DNA of 64,000 nt from NCBI RefSeq assembly GCF_004366635.1, contig NZ_SORN01000002.1, positions 1 to 64,000 on the forward strand, read 5' to 3'. The DNA is from Roseinatronobacter bogoriensis DSM 18756 (lineage in GTDB: Bacteria > Pseudomonadota > Alphaproteobacteria > Rhodobacterales > Rhodobacteraceae). Below, piece after piece: positions 26,855 through 36,720 of the stretch (its first letter is position 1; every line of letters begins with the position of its first letter). The position numbers and the translations under genes were made by a program. The notes under the pieces are model-generated. The model saw nothing but the letters and a program-made list of their open reading frames with translations, did not search any database and was not told where the DNA came from.

Positions 26855-28453
26855 TCAGTCGAAAGTGACCGTGGTCATTTTCGGCTGGTTTTCAGGATGC
26901 ACATCCAGATTGATATTGTCGCGCATCGCATAGGCCAGAACCTGGTTGTGCACGTTCAGGAAAATGCGCTCTTCCATCACTTCGTCCCAGATTTCCGCAA
27001 TCAGCGCGTCACGCTCTTCCAGATCGGTCATGGTGGAAAGTAACTGGATCTTGGCATCCAGATCCGGGTTCGAATAGCGCGAACCGTTGAACGACCCGTA
27101 GCTGCCTTCGCGCGTGTGAACGAGGAAGTCGAACACATACTGGCTGTCAAATGTCGGAACGCCCCAGCCCAGCAGGTAGAAATCGGTTTCCCAATTCTCG
27201 ATCAGCGGGAAATGTAGCGAGCGGGTCTGCGCGTTCAGGTCCACACGAATGTCGATGCGCGCCAACATGCCCACCAGCGCCTGACAGATCGATTCGTCGT
27301 TCAGGTAGCGGTCATTGGGGCAATCCAGCTGGACTGAGAACCCGTTGGGATAGCCCGCTTCTGCCATCAATTCGGCCGCACGCTCCAGATCAGGGTCGCC
27401 AAAGGCGTCCATCTCTTCGGTCCAGCCATTGACGAAGGGGGGCAGCGGGGCCGCAGAGGGCTGCGATTCGCCACGCATCACCACCTGACGGATGGCGTTG
27501 CGGTCAATCGCCAGCGCCATCGCCTCGCGGACCTCTGGCTTGGCAAAGGGGTTGTCCTCTGCATCCGAGGACGCAAGGCTGTCCGAGCTCATGTCATAGC
27601 TGAAGAAGATATTGCGGTTCTCAGGGCCACGCACGACGCGTACGCCATCTGTCTGTTCCAGTCGCGCAATATCCTGCACCGGCACATCCTGCACAATATC
27701 CACTTCGCCCGACAGCAGCGCCGCCACGCGCGTCGCGGCTTCAGCAATCGGGGTGTAGATGATCTCCGTCACCGCGGGCGCATCGCCCCAATGCCCGTCA
27801 AAGGCTTGCAGGACAGTGCGCACTTCGGGGTCACGCTCGACCAGCACATAAGGGCCGGTGCCATTGGCATTGCGCACGGAATAGGCCTCTTCGCCCGCAG
27901 CGAAATTCGGCGCGGTTTCAACGCCATTGGCCTCGGCCCATGCTTTGGACATGATGAAGGTGTTGGTCAGGTTCTGCACATACAGCGGCGCGGGGCCGGA
28001 CATGCGCACATGCACTGTTGTGTCATCCACCGCAGTCACTTCCTCAACCGCAGCATGCAGCGCGGCCATGCCCGAAGGGGGCGTGCGCGCGCGGTCCAGC
28101 GAGAAGACGACATCTTCCGCAGTCATCGGGCTGCCATCATGGAAGGTCACGCCCTCGCGAATCGTGAACACCCAGACATTTTCGTCATCTTCGCTGATTC
28201 CCCAATCCGTCGCCAGACTTGCCGTCAACGAGCCGTCAATGGCGCGGCCAACAAGCGTTTCATAGATGTGATGGTTCAGCGTATGGGTTGGCCCTTCGTT
28301 CTGGCTGTGCGGGTCCAGTGTCAGCGCGTCAGCGACACGCGCCCAACGGATGGTCTCCGCGCTGGCCATAGCGCCAGATACCGTCAAGGCTGCAACGGCA
28401 ATGCCCGCCATCAGGCTGGAACGGGTCGCGGATATGTGTGATTTCATGAACAT
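26855..28453 (-). CDS. Peptide-type ABC importer, periplasmic binding protein (SBP family 5)
   Basis: 532 residues. Signal peptide MFMKSHISATRSSLMAGIAV...ASA, cut near residue 34. The mature protein begins TIRWARVADALTLDPHSQNEGP and shows family-5 landmarks: WVFTIREGVTFHDGSPMTAEDVVFSLDRA, YTPIAEAATRVAALLSGEVDIVQDVP, REAMALAIDRNAIRQVV. Substrates of this family include di- and oligopeptides, glutathione and some opines; which one is unknown. The start at 28453 is set by GGGAG six bases upstream. First gene of the operon; 28454-28702 is non-coding promoter space. Confidence 0.92.
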   Translation of the reverse strand: MFMKSHISATRSSLMAGIAVAALTVSGAMASAETIRWARVADALTLDPHSQNEGPTHTLNHHIYETLVGRAIDGSLTASLATDWGISEDDENVWVFTIREGVTFHDGSPMTAEDVVFSLDRARTPPSGMAALHAAVEEVTAVDDTTVHVRMSGPAPLYVQNLTNTFIMSKAWAEANGVETAPNFAAGEEAYSVRNANGTGPYVLVERDPEVRTVLQAFDGHWGDAPAVTEIIYTPIAEAATRVAALLSGEVDIVQDVPVQDIARLEQTDGVRVVRGPENRNIFFSYDMSSDSLASSDAEDNPFAKPEVREAMALAIDRNAIRQVVMRGESQPSAAPLPPFVNGWTEEMDAFGDPDLERAAELMAEAGYPNGFSVQLDCPNDRYLNDESICQALVGMLARIDIRVDLNAQTRSLHFPLIENWETDFYLLGWGVPTFDSQYVFDFLVHTREGSYGSFNGSRYSNPDLDAKIQLLSTMTDLEERDALIAEIWDEVMEERIFLNVHNQVLAYAMRDNINLDVHPENQPKMTTVTFD

Positions 28454-28702
28454 TTTTAACTCCCTGAGTTGTATTTCCCGGTTACGGTGCGTGACCGATG
28501 AGAAACTACCCAAGTCATCCGCCCTTTCGCAGAACGTGTCAAGCAGTGGGCTTGGGGGACGGGCTAAACGCGCCAACACATGTTCGACACTCTGCCGTAG
28601 CAATATTTGCAGGAGTTTCGGGCCGAGAGTGTTGCCCCGACGTGATGCGCTGCTCTGCAAGCTGCATGGCAGGTTGACGCTGCGTCATGGCGGCGCAGGG
28701 TG

Positions 28703-29200
28703 TCAGCCAGCTTCGGGTGGGTAAAGTGCCGCCGCCTCGGTCGTTTCTGCCGGGTGCAGCAACGGGGTCGTATCTTCGGCGTCAAGCATGCCCGCCACGC
28801 GTTCGGTCACCGCCATCAACATCGCCTGTTCCCAGGAACTCAGGTCACGAAACCGCGCACTGAAGCGCTCATATAGCGGGTCAGGCGTCTGATCCAGCAA
28901 GTTGCGCCCGGTTTCGGTCAGAATGACCCAGACCGCACGACGGTCGGCTTGCCTGCGTTCCCGGCGCACAAGTCCGCGCATTTCCAGCTTGTCGATCTGA
29001 ATCGAGATGGTGGCCTGACCCACCCCCAGCGAGCGCGCGATGTCACGCGGCATTTCCTGCCCATTCCGGGCCAGAGTATGCAGCACAAGAAGCTGCGCCT
29101 GCGTCAGCCCCGATGCGCGCGCCATCTCGCGTGCATTCGCTTCCAAGGCGTGCACGATGCGTCGCAGGGCGATCAGTGTTTCGGAGGAGCGGTCTAACAC
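28703..29200 (-). CDS. MarR-family regulator, probable ectoine operon regulator
   Basis: 165 residues with a GTG start. Winged helix-turn-helix: GLTQAQLLVLHTLAR, then MPRDIARSLGVGQATISIQIDKLEMRGLVRRERRQADRRAVWVILT, the MarR recognition helix and wing. It is divergent from ectA, with 283 bases of AT-rich shared promoter between them. MarR-type EctR proteins repress or tune ect operons in halophilic and methylotrophic bacteria, so EctR is the natural suggestion, but the divergent peptide-importer side could also be its target. Confidence 0.85.
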   Translation of the reverse strand: MLDRSSETLIALRRIVHALEANAREMARASGLTQAQLLVLHTLARNGQEMPRDIARSLGVGQATISIQIDKLEMRGLVRRERRQADRRAVWVILTETGRNLLDQTPDPLYERFSARFRDLSSWEQAMLMAVTERVAGMLDAEDTTPLLHPAETTEAAALYPPEAG

Positions 29201-29419
29201 GGTGTCCGTCGATATTTTGTCATCTCAAAGTTACATTGGCGTCTGAACGGTGAAAAGGCAAGCGTCAGCAGCGTAAATTTGATCACATGTTTTGCAATGC
29301 TAAACAGTTTTAGGGCGAATTATATTTTTCACGTAGAAGTGTTTTTGCTTGGATTCCTCCGCATTAACATCTGAAAATAAAGGAAAAAAGTGTCAAATTG
29401 GATACGAAAATACTTTGTG

Positions 29420-29451
29420 TTGAAATATAATGCGGCTTCCTTATATAGAAT
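29420..29451 (+). promoter_or_regulatory. Candidate ectA promoter
   Basis: TTGAAA (29420-29425) and TATAGA (29444-29449) spaced 18 bases, 34 bases before the ectA start. A perfect TATAAT at 29426-29431 could be a second -10. The whole 29201-29483 gap is strikingly AT-rich compared with its surroundings; no gene is seen in it. Confidence 0.4.
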
Positions 29452-29483
29452 GCTCACGGAACGGACAGCGGAAAAGAGTTTAC

Positions 29484-30026
29484 ATGTCAAAACAAAATCT
29501 GACACTGCATACAAACCCGAGAGGCGCGCTGACGCTGCGCAAGCCATCGAAAGCGGATGGATCAGAGGTGTGGAAGCTGGTTTCCGAGTGTCCACCGCTT
29601 GATCAGAATTCGATGTATATGAATGTGGTCCAGTGCGATCACTTCGCCGATACATGCGTGGCAGCGGTGCGTGATGGCAAGTTGCTGGGCTGGGTGTCGG
29701 GTCATATCCCGCCACAAAGCCCTGATACGATCTTTGTCTGGCAGGTCGCGGTGCATGATGATGCGCGCGGGCTGGGGCTGGGCAAGCGCATGCTGAATGC
29801 GCTTCTGGACCGTCCAGAGTGCGCGCAGGTGTCCAAGCTGGAAACCACGATCACCAAAAGCAATGCCGCATCCTGGGGGCTGTTCAAAAGCTTTGCACGT
29901 GACATGGGGGGCGAATTGTCCGACGCGCCGCATTACAAGCGCGACGAACATCTGGACGGCCAACACGCCACAGAACATCTGGTGACCATCTCGTTGCCAC
30001 GCAAGAAGCTGCGCTCTGTCGCCTGA
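29484..30026 (+). CDS. ectA: Diaminobutyrate acetyltransferase
   Basis: 180 residues, GNAT fold. The acetyl-CoA loop is VHDDARGLGLGKRML and the substrate region includes CPPLDQNSMYMNVVQCDHFADTC, a family signature. It acetylates L-2,4-diaminobutyrate at the gamma nitrogen, the second step of ectoine synthesis. The start at 29484 (MSKQNLTLHTNP) follows GGAAAAGAG; the frame extends upstream but has no conservation. First gene of ectABC-ask. Confidence 0.97.
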   Translation: MSKQNLTLHTNPRGALTLRKPSKADGSEVWKLVSECPPLDQNSMYMNVVQCDHFADTCVAAVRDGKLLGWVSGHIPPQSPDTIFVWQVAVHDDARGLGLGKRMLNALLDRPECAQVSKLETTITKSNAASWGLFKSFARDMGGELSDAPHYKRDEHLDGQHATEHLVTISLPRKKLRSVA

Positions 30027-30078
30027 TGCGCTGACAGCCCGGCTTCATTTTCCCGAAATTATCGAAAGGCTCATAGCC

Positions 30079-31359
30079 ATGACACTTGGTACACATACCG
30101 ATATCTACACGCGTCGCGAATCGCAGGCCCGCAGCTATTGCCGGGCATTTCCTGTCAGTTTCTCAAAGGCGCAGAACGCAACGCTGACCGATTCCGACGG
30201 GCGCAACTACACGGATTTTCTGGCAGGTTGTTCGTCGTTGAATTACGGCCATAACGACCCCGACATGAAGGAAGCACTGATTGCGCACATTACGCGTGAT
30301 GGCGTGACCCATGGTCTGGATATGCACACCGACGCCAAGGCGGAGTTTCTGGACGCGTTCGAGCGCCTGATCCTGAAGCCGCGCGACATGGATTACAAAT
30401 TCATGTTCACTGGCCCGACCGGCACCAATGCTGTTGAGGCCGCGATGAAACTTGCGCGCAAGACAACCGGCCGCGACACGATCATCGCCTTCACCAATGG
30501 CTTTCACGGCATGACAATGGGCGCGCTCGCCGCGACTGGTAATGCGGGCAAGCGGGCCGGGGCAGGCACCACGCTAAGCGGCGTTGTGCGTATGCCGTAT
30601 GAGGGCGCGATGGAAGGTGTCGATTCGCTGGCCATGATCCGCGCCATGCTGGACAATCCTTCCAGCGGAATCGATGCGCCTGCCGCTTTCCTGATCGAAC
30701 CTGTTCAGGGCGAAGGCGGGTTGAATGCCGCGTCAAGCGCGTTTCTGAAAGGGCTTCAGACTCTCGCGCGCGAACATGGCGCCCTGATCATTATGGATGA
30801 TATTCAGGCCGGGATCGGCCGCACGGGTCCGTTTTTCAGCTTCGAAGGGATGGGCATCAAGCCCGACCTGATTCCGCTGGCCAAGTCACTGTCCGGAATG
30901 GGCCTGCCCATGGCTGGCCTGCTGATCCGCCCTGATCTGGACGTGTGGAAACCGGCTGAACATAACGGCACATTCCGCGGCAACAACCACGCTTTTGTGA
31001 CAGCGCGGGTCGCGTTGGAAAAGTTCTGGTCTGATGACCGGTTCCAGCGCCAGACCGAGGCCAAGGCCGCCTTCCTGACCGAGCGTCTGAAGGAAATCGC
31101 CGCACTTGTTCCCGGTGCGGGGCTGAAAGGGCGCGGCATGATGCAGGGTATAGATGTCGGATCGGGCGATATGGCCGCCGATATCTGCGCCACATGCTTC
31201 GAGCATGGCCTGATCATCGAGACATCGGGCGCACATGACGAGGTCGTCAAGGTTCTGGCTCCCCTGACCATTCCGCAAGAACAGCTTGCGAGCGGGCTGG
31301 ATATTCTGGAAGCTGCCGTCAAGGCACAAAGCGCCTCACACAAAATCGCAGCGGAGTAA
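30079..31359 (+). CDS. ectB: Diaminobutyrate-2-oxoglutarate transaminase
   Basis: 426 residues, class III PLP aminotransferase. The PLP lysine is Lys269 in [32 protein letters not shown] binds the cofactor phosphate and [15 protein letters not shown] contains the aspartate that contacts the pyridine nitrogen. It makes diaminobutyrate from aspartate semialdehyde with glutamate as amino donor, the first ectoine-specific step. Confidence 0.97.
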   Translation: MTLGTHTDIYTRRESQARSYCRAFPVSFSKAQNATLTDSDGRNYTDFLAGCSSLNYGHNDPDMKEALIAHITRDGVTHGLDMHTDAKAEFLDAFERLILKPRDMDYKFMFTGPTGTNAVEAAMKLARKTTGRDTIIAFTNGFHGMTMGALAATGNAGKRAGAGTTLSGVVRMPYEGAMEGVDSLAMIRAMLDNPSSGIDAPAAFLIEPVQGEGGLNAASSAFLKGLQTLAREHGALIIMDDIQAGIGRTGPFFSFEGMGIKPDLIPLAKSLSGMGLPMAGLLIRPDLDVWKPAEHNGTFRGNNHAFVTARVALEKFWSDDRFQRQTEAKAAFLTERLKEIAALVPGAGLKGRGMMQGIDVGSGDMAADICATCFEHGLIIETSGAHDEVVKVLAPLTIPQEQLASGLDILEAAVKAQSASHKIAAE

Positions 31360-31364
31360 GCAGA

Positions 31365-31751
31365 ATGATTGTCAGAGATTTGCACGAAGTCAAACACACC
31401 GATCGTCGCGTGAAAGACCAGCAATGGGAATCGGTCCGCATGTTGCTGGCCGATGATGGAATGGGCTTTTCCTTCCATATCACCACGATCGCCGCAGGCA
31501 GCGAGCATACGTTTCACTACAAAAACCACTTCGAGAGCGTCTATTGCATCTCGGGTGAAGGCAGCATCGAAGACCTTGCCACCGGCACGGTCCATGAATT
31601 GCGCCCCGGTGTGATGTATGCGCTGAACCTGCATGACAAACACACATTGCGTTGCCGCACCGAGATGGTGTTTGCCTGCTGCTTCAATCCGCCTGTCACT
31701 GGCAAGGAAGTGCATCAGGCTGATGGATCTTACGCTTTGGAAACTTCCTGA
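31365..31751 (+). CDS. ectC: L-ectoine synthase
   Basis: 128 residues, cupin fold. Signature stretches are [34 protein letters not shown] and the metal/substrate region [20 protein letters not shown], with [10 protein letters not shown] near the C-terminus. It closes the ring of N-gamma-acetyl-diaminobutyrate to give ectoine, a compatible solute. No ectD (hydroxylase) follows, so this operon makes ectoine only. Confidence 0.97.
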   Translation: MIVRDLHEVKHTDRRVKDQQWESVRMLLADDGMGFSFHITTIAAGSEHTFHYKNHFESVYCISGEGSIEDLATGTVHELRPGVMYALNLHDKHTLRCRTEMVFACCFNPPVTGKEVHQADGSYALETS

Positions 31752-31795
31752 TCAAAGGGCGGGCAGGGGTGAAAAGCCACCTGCCCAAGCTTGAA

Positions 31796-33226
31796 ATGAC
31801 ACATACTGTTGAGAAAATCGGCGGCACCTGCATGAGCCGCGCGCGCGAACTGGTCGACACGCTATATGTTGGGTCACGCAAGAAAGGCGCAATCTATAAC
31901 CGCGTCTTTGTTGTCTCGGCCTTTGGCGGGATCACCAATATGCTGCTGGAGCACAAGAAAACCGGGTCACCGGGTGTGTTTGCGCGCTTTGCTGCTGACG
32001 ATGGCGGGTCTGGCTGGCAAGACAGCCTCAAGGATACAGCCGCGAAAATGTGCGAAATTCACGGCGAGATTCTGGAACATGATGCAGACCGCGAACGCGC
32101 CGATGCCTTCGTGCGCGACCGGATAGAGGGGACGCGGGCCTGCCTGCTGGACCTTCAGCGCCTTGGCTCTTACGGCCATTTCCGCATCTCTCAGCAAATG
32201 CAGACTGTGCGCGAACTGCTTTCCGGTATGGGAGAGGCGCATTCCGCCTTTGTCACTACACTGCTGTTGCAACGTCGCGGCGTGAATGCGCGGTTTGTTG
32301 ATCTGTCTGGCTGGCGCGACGAGAATAATCCGTCCTTGGCGGATCGTCTGGACCAGGCCATGTCCGGCATCGACCTGACGACAGAGATGCCGATTGTCAC
32401 AGGCTATGCGCATTGTGCTTCCGGTTTGATGAATGAATATGATCGCGGCTATTCCGAAGTGGTGTTTGCGCATCTGGCCGCCCAGACGGGCGCATCCGAG
32501 GCGATCATTCACAAGGAATTCCACCTGTCGTCGGCAGACCCTCGCATTGTTGGCGTTGAAAATACTGTCAAGATCGGGCGCACCAGTTACGATGTGGCAG
32601 ATCAACTGTCGAATATGGGCATGGAGGCGATCCACCCCAATGCCGCGCGCGTGTTGCGCCGCGCTGATGTGCCATTGCGCGTAAAGCACGCGTTCGAGCC
32701 CGAAGACCCCGGCACGCTGATCGGCCCCGAGGGCGGTTCTTCTGGCCGCGTCGAGATGGTGACAGGCCTTGCCATTCACGCGTTCGAGGTGCACGAGCCT
32801 GATATGGTGGGGGTGAAGGGCTATGACTCCTGCATTCTGGATGCGCTAACACGCCATAACGTCTGGATCGTGTCAAAGCATTCCAATGCCAATACGATCA
32901 CGCATTACCTTTCCGGCTCTTTCAAGGCGATCCGCAGGGCAGAGGGTGAGATTCTGAAATCCTACCCCAATGCCGAAATCAACACCCGCCCGATGGCGAT
33001 GGTGTCCGTGATCGGGTCAGACCTGACCGAAGTGTCGGTTCTGGCACGGGGGCTGGACGCGCTGGAATCCGGTGGTGTGCGTCCGCTGGCCGCGCAACAG
33101 GGATTGCGCCGCGTTGAGGTGCAGTTTCTTGTCGCGCGCGACAGCATGGATGATGCGGTCAAGCTTTTGCATGAAGCGCTGGTCACCGGCACCACGGCGC
33201 AGACAGTGCCACGCGTCGCGGCCTGA
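31796..33226 (+). CDS. ask: Ectoine-specific aspartate kinase
   Basis: 476 residues. Starts MTHTVEKIGGTCMSRARELVDT, the N-terminus of the Ask_Ect clade; the motif is more often GGTS, so Cys replaces Ser here. The kinase part has FVVSAFGGITNMLLEHK and ARFVDLSGW; two ACT-type regions follow (NVWIVSKHSNANTITHYL, MAMVSVIGSDLTEVSV). It feeds aspartyl phosphate into ectoine synthesis and, in studied members of the clade, escapes the usual lysine/threonine inhibition. The frame can also start at GTG 31769, but family conservation begins at 31796. Confidence 0.93.
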   Translation: MTHTVEKIGGTCMSRARELVDTLYVGSRKKGAIYNRVFVVSAFGGITNMLLEHKKTGSPGVFARFAADDGGSGWQDSLKDTAAKMCEIHGEILEHDADRERADAFVRDRIEGTRACLLDLQRLGSYGHFRISQQMQTVRELLSGMGEAHSAFVTTLLLQRRGVNARFVDLSGWRDENNPSLADRLDQAMSGIDLTTEMPIVTGYAHCASGLMNEYDRGYSEVVFAHLAAQTGASEAIIHKEFHLSSADPRIVGVENTVKIGRTSYDVADQLSNMGMEAIHPNAARVLRRADVPLRVKHAFEPEDPGTLIGPEGGSSGRVEMVTGLAIHAFEVHEPDMVGVKGYDSCILDALTRHNVWIVSKHSNANTITHYLSGSFKAIRRAEGEILKSYPNAEINTRPMAMVSVIGSDLTEVSVLARGLDALESGGVRPLAAQQGLRRVEVQFLVARDSMDDAVKLLHEALVTGTTAQTVPRVAA

Positions 33227-33249
33227 ACAGGAAAATGACGGTATCATTA

Positions 33250-33283
33250 CGGCCAGATCGGCGAAATACACCCGATCTGGCCG
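33250..33283. other. 12-bp perfect palindromic hairpin after ask
   Basis: CGGCCAGATCGG (33250-33261) pairs with CCGATCTGGCCG (33272-33283) around a 10-base loop. No T-tract follows on either strand, so it is not a standard terminator. It may stabilise the ect mRNA 3' end or bind a regulator upstream of rpsA. The rest of the 33227-33513 gap holds the rpsA leader. Confidence 0.6.
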
Positions 33284-33513
33284 CAAAAATTGCCAATATC
33301 GCTTGTCAGACGCGCCATGCACGCCTATAGAGCAGCCAATCAAGAAGAGGTTGAGGCCACATGATCGGGATGAGCAGGGTCGGGCGCAAGCTGCGACCCT
33401 TTGTGTTTGTTGCTCCTCTCGCGTGGTGTTTGCCTGCTTGTTGAACCCGAAACCAAAGACCGGCGGAGGCAACCGCTCGGCCAGAAACATGAATGTAAAG
33501 GATGCAGAACTGA

Positions 33514-35193
33514 ATGTGCGCTAAAGCAACCATGGAAGAATTCGAGGCAATGCTCAATGAGAGCCTCGAGATGGACACCCCCGATGAGGGCAGCGTTGTC
33601 ACCGGCAAGGTTATCGCCATCGAGGCAGGCCAGGCCATCATCGATGTCGGCTACAAGATGGAAGGCCGCGTCGATCTGAAAGAATTCGCAAATCCCGGTG
33701 AAACGCCGCAGGTGGCCGTCGGCGACGAAGTCGAAGTTTTTCTTGAGCGTGTCGAGAACGCGCGCGGCGAAGCTGTCGTCAGCCGCGAGAAGGCCCGCCG
33801 CGAAGCCGCTTGGGACCGTCTGGAAAAAGCCTATGCTGACGAAACCCGCGTTGAGGGTGCGATCTTTGGCCGCGTCAAGGGTGGCTTCACGGTCGATCTT
33901 GGTGGCGCTGTGGCCTTCCTGCCCGGCTCTCAGGTCGATGTGCGCCCCGTGCGCGACGCTGGCCCGCTGATGGGTCTGAAGCAGCCGTTCCAGATTCTGA
34001 AAATGGACCGTCGTCGCGGAAATATCGTTGTGTCGCGCCGCGCCATTCTGGAAGAATCCCGCGCCGAACAGCGTGCAGAAGTTATCGCACAACTGGCCGA
34101 AGGTCAGGTTGTCGATGGCGTCGTCAAGAACATCACCGAATATGGTGCATTCGTCGATCTGGGCGGTGTTGACGGGCTGTTGCACGTCACTGACATGGCA
34201 TGGCGCCGCGTCAACCACCCGTCCGAAGTCGTCACCATTGGTGAAACGATCAAGGTGCAGGTCATCAAGATCAACAAGGACACCCACCGCATCAGCCTTG
34301 GCATCAAGCAGCTTCAGGCCGACCCGTGGGATTCCGTTGCATCGCAATACGCCCTGGGCACAGTGCACAAGGGGCGCGTGACCAACATCACCGATTACGG
34401 CGCGTTCGTCGAACTGGAAGCCGGTGTCGAGGGTCTGGTCCATGTCTCGGAAATGAGCTGGACCAAGAAGAACGTTCACCCCGGCAAGATCGTGTCAACC
34501 TCGCAAGAGGTGGATGTCATGGTTCTGGAAATCGACGGTGCCAAGCGCCGCGTGTCTCTGGGGCTCAAGCAGACCATGCGCAACCCTTGGGAAGTCTTTG
34601 CCGAAACCAACCCGGTCGGCACCCAGATCGAGGGCGAGATCAAGAACATCACCGAATTCGGTCTGTTCATTGGTCTGGAAGGCGACATCGACGGCATGGT
34701 TCACCTGTCCGACATCAGCTGGGACCAGCGCGGCGAAGAAGCCATCGCAGATTTCCGCAAGGGCGACATGGTCAATGCGGTTGTTTCCGAAGTCGATATC
34801 GAGCGCGAGCGTATTTCGCTGTCGATCAAGGCGCTTGAGAATGACAACTTCTCGGATGCTGTTGAAGGCGTGAAGCGTGGCGCAATCGTCACCTGTGCCG
34901 TGACTGCTATCGAAGATGGCGGGATCGAGGTCGAGTATAACAACATGAAGAGCTTCATCCGTCGCTCTGACCTTGCACGCGACCGTGCCGACCAGCGCCC
35001 CGAGCGTTTCCAGGTTGGCGACAAGATCGATGCGCGCGTCACTTCGGTAGACAGCAAGACACGTCGTCTTGGTCTTTCGATCAAGGCCCGCGAGATTGCC
35101 GAAGAGAAAGAAGCAGTCGAGCAGTATGGGTCATCCGATGCAGGCGCCAGCCTCGGCGATATTCTGGGCGCAGCCCTGAAAGACCGCAACTGA
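33514..35193 (+). CDS. rpsA: 30S ribosomal protein S1
   Basis: 559 residues with six S1 RNA-binding repeats, e.g. EGQVVDGVVKNITEYGAFVDLGGVDGLLH-type units at roughly 25-90, 105-175, 190-260, 275-350, 360-435 and 450-520. S1 docks mRNA on the small subunit. The start reads MCAKATMEEFEAMLNES; a second Met at residue 7 starts the strictly conserved part. The ribosome-binding site (AAGGA) is loosely spaced, as is common for this self-regulated gene. Confidence 0.97.
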   Translation: MCAKATMEEFEAMLNESLEMDTPDEGSVVTGKVIAIEAGQAIIDVGYKMEGRVDLKEFANPGETPQVAVGDEVEVFLERVENARGEAVVSREKARREAAWDRLEKAYADETRVEGAIFGRVKGGFTVDLGGAVAFLPGSQVDVRPVRDAGPLMGLKQPFQILKMDRRRGNIVVSRRAILEESRAEQRAEVIAQLAEGQVVDGVVKNITEYGAFVDLGGVDGLLHVTDMAWRRVNHPSEVVTIGETIKVQVIKINKDTHRISLGIKQLQADPWDSVASQYALGTVHKGRVTNITDYGAFVELEAGVEGLVHVSEMSWTKKNVHPGKIVSTSQEVDVMVLEIDGAKRRVSLGLKQTMRNPWEVFAETNPVGTQIEGEIKNITEFGLFIGLEGDIDGMVHLSDISWDQRGEEAIADFRKGDMVNAVVSEVDIERERISLSIKALENDNFSDAVEGVKRGAIVTCAVTAIEDGGIEVEYNNMKSFIRRSDLARDRADQRPERFQVGDKIDARVTSVDSKTRRLGLSIKAREIAEEKEAVEQYGSSDAGASLGDILGAALKDRN

Positions 35194-35220
35194 CGCTGGA
35201 CTGCAGTCAAAATGTTCTGA

Positions 35221-35249
35221 AAATCCCCGGCTTTTGCCGGGGATTTTTT
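35221..35249 (+). terminator. Intrinsic terminator after rpsA
   Basis: An 11-bp stem AAATCCCCGGC / GCCGGGGATTT with a TTTT loop and a trailing T-run (TTTTTTA). Confidence 0.93.
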
Positions 35250-35264
35250 ATGTGGGCGGCTGTT

Positions 35265-35294
35265 TTGACAAGATTCCCGCCTCCGAGGGATTAT
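35265..35294 (+). promoter_or_regulatory. Candidate ihfB promoter
   Basis: TTGACA at 35265-35270 and GATTAT at 35289-35294, spaced 18 bases, between the rpsA terminator and ihfB. Confidence 0.4.
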
Positions 35295-35399
35295 GCCGGT
35301 TTTTCAGTGTTCCTTCGCCAAACGATTCCGCATATAGTTCGCTTACAATAAGGCATGACCCGCAAAGGGTTGCCGCACGAGACCGGGGGGTTAACCGAA

Positions 35400-35687
35400 A
35401 TGATCCGATCTGAACTGATCCAGATAATTGCAGACGAGAACCCGCATCTATATCAACGCGATGTCGAGCGGATCGTAAACACTGTCTTTGGCGAGATTAC
35501 CGAAGCACTTGCACGTGGTGAACGCGTCGAGTTGCGTGGTTTTGGGGCGTTTTCCGTCAAGAAACGGGATGCGCGTACCGGGCGCAATCCCCGCACCGGC
35601 GAAAGTGTCGAGGTCGAGGCCAAGGCGGTTCCCTTTTTCAAGACCGGAAAGCTATTGCGCGACCGGTTGAATGGCTTGGAGGTATAA
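35400..35687 (+). CDS. ihfB: Integration host factor subunit beta
   Basis: 95 residues, HU/IHF fold: [27 protein letters not shown], then [17 protein letters not shown] and the DNA-intercalating arm [11 protein letters not shown] with its proline. IHF bends DNA at specific sites as a heterodimer with IhfA. The start at 35400 is set by the family N-terminus. lapA and trpF follow, a conserved alphaproteobacterial order. Confidence 0.96.
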   Translation: MIRSELIQIIADENPHLYQRDVERIVNTVFGEITEALARGERVELRGFGAFSVKKRDARTGRNPRTGESVEVEAKAVPFFKTGKLLRDRLNGLEV

Positions 35688-35693
35688 GGCGTC

Positions 35694-36047
35694 ATGATGG
35701 CTTATCTGCGCTACGGTTTCGCCACATTGGTGGCACTGGTCTTTGTAACAATCGCACTCGCCAATAGGTCAATGGTGACAGTGCAGCTTTTGCCCGATGC
35801 GCTCGCCTCTCTGACCGGCATAGATATGTCTCTCTCGCTGCCGCTGTTTGTGTTGCTGGGCATCGCAATCGCGGTTGGCCTGCTTCTGGGCTTTGTGTGG
35901 GAATGGTTCCGCGAACATGCTATTCGCGCCGAAGCAGCGCGCCTGCGCCGCGAACAAGAGAGCATGCGCGCCGAACTCAAGCGCGCAGAGAAGGCTGCTC
36001 CGCAAACACGCAAGGACGATGTGCTTGCGCTGGTCGAGGCGAAGTGA
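35694..36047 (+). CDS. LapA-domain (DUF1049) inner membrane protein
   Basis: 117 residues: two transmembrane helices (~5-24 and ~48-70) with the ANRSMVTVQLLPDALA linker typical of the LapA domain, then a charged, probably coiled-coil tail (RAEAARLRREQESMRAELKRAEK). In E. coli LapA works with LapB in control of LPS synthesis. Two adjacent ATGs (35694, 35697) are possible. Confidence 0.85.
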   Translation: MMAYLRYGFATLVALVFVTIALANRSMVTVQLLPDALASLTGIDMSLSLPLFVLLGIAIAVGLLLGFVWEWFREHAIRAEAARLRREQESMRAELKRAEKAAPQTRKDDVLALVEAK

Positions 36048-36056
36048 CCTTTTCCC

Positions 36057-36704
36057 ATGCCTGATGCGGTAAAGGTAAAATTCTGCGGCCTGGCCACTGG
36101 ACAGGCCGTTGCAGATGCCGTGCAATCGGGTGCGGATTATGTGGGGTTTGTCTTTTTCCCACCCTCGCCGCGGAATGTTACGCTGGAACAGGCCGCGGCT
36201 TTGGCATCAAACGTCCCCGCAGGGGTAACGAAAGTTGCGCTGACCGTTGATGCCGATGATTCAGCGCTTGATGCGCTGATCGCGCAGGTTGCGATTGATA
36301 TGTTGCAGCTACACGGGCACGAATCCCCCGCGCGCGTTGCCGAAATACGCGCGCTCTACGGGATTCCGGTGATGAAGGCGGTGGGTCTGGCTGATCGTGC
36401 GGACCTTGATAATCTTGAGGCATATCTGACCGTCGCCGACCAGATTCTGGTCGATGCAAAGCCGCCAAAAGACGCAGTCTTGCCCGGCGGCAATGGCCTT
36501 AGCTTTGATTGGCGTTTGTTACAGGGGAGGCAATGGCCCTGTCCCTGGATGCTGGCGGGCGGCCTTACGCCTCAGAACGTATCCGAAGCAATCCGGCTGA
36601 CCGGGGCAGGGCAGGTCGATGTCTCCTCCGGGGTAGAGCGGGCACCGGGCGAGAAGGATGCCGCCCTGATGTCCGCCTTTATTCAGGCCACAAAAACTGC
36701 CTGA
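36057..36704 (+). CDS. trpF: Phosphoribosylanthranilate isomerase
   Basis: 215 residues, TIM barrel. The catalytic cysteine is Cys10 in VKVKFCGL, and the catalytic aspartate is in [20 protein letters not shown] near the C-terminus is the phosphate-binding motif. It converts PRA to CdRP in tryptophan synthesis. trpB, which often follows, is not next; the convergent rrf2 gene ends 16 bases away. Confidence 0.95.
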   Translation: MPDAVKVKFCGLATGQAVADAVQSGADYVGFVFFPPSPRNVTLEQAAALASNVPAGVTKVALTVDADDSALDALIAQVAIDMLQLHGHESPARVAEIRALYGIPVMKAVGLADRADLDNLEAYLTVADQILVDAKPPKDAVLPGGNGLSFDWRLLQGRQWPCPWMLAGGLTPQNVSEAIRLTGAGQVDVSSGVERAPGEKDAALMSAFIQATKTA

Positions 36705-36720
36705 CCGTGATAAAAGACTC

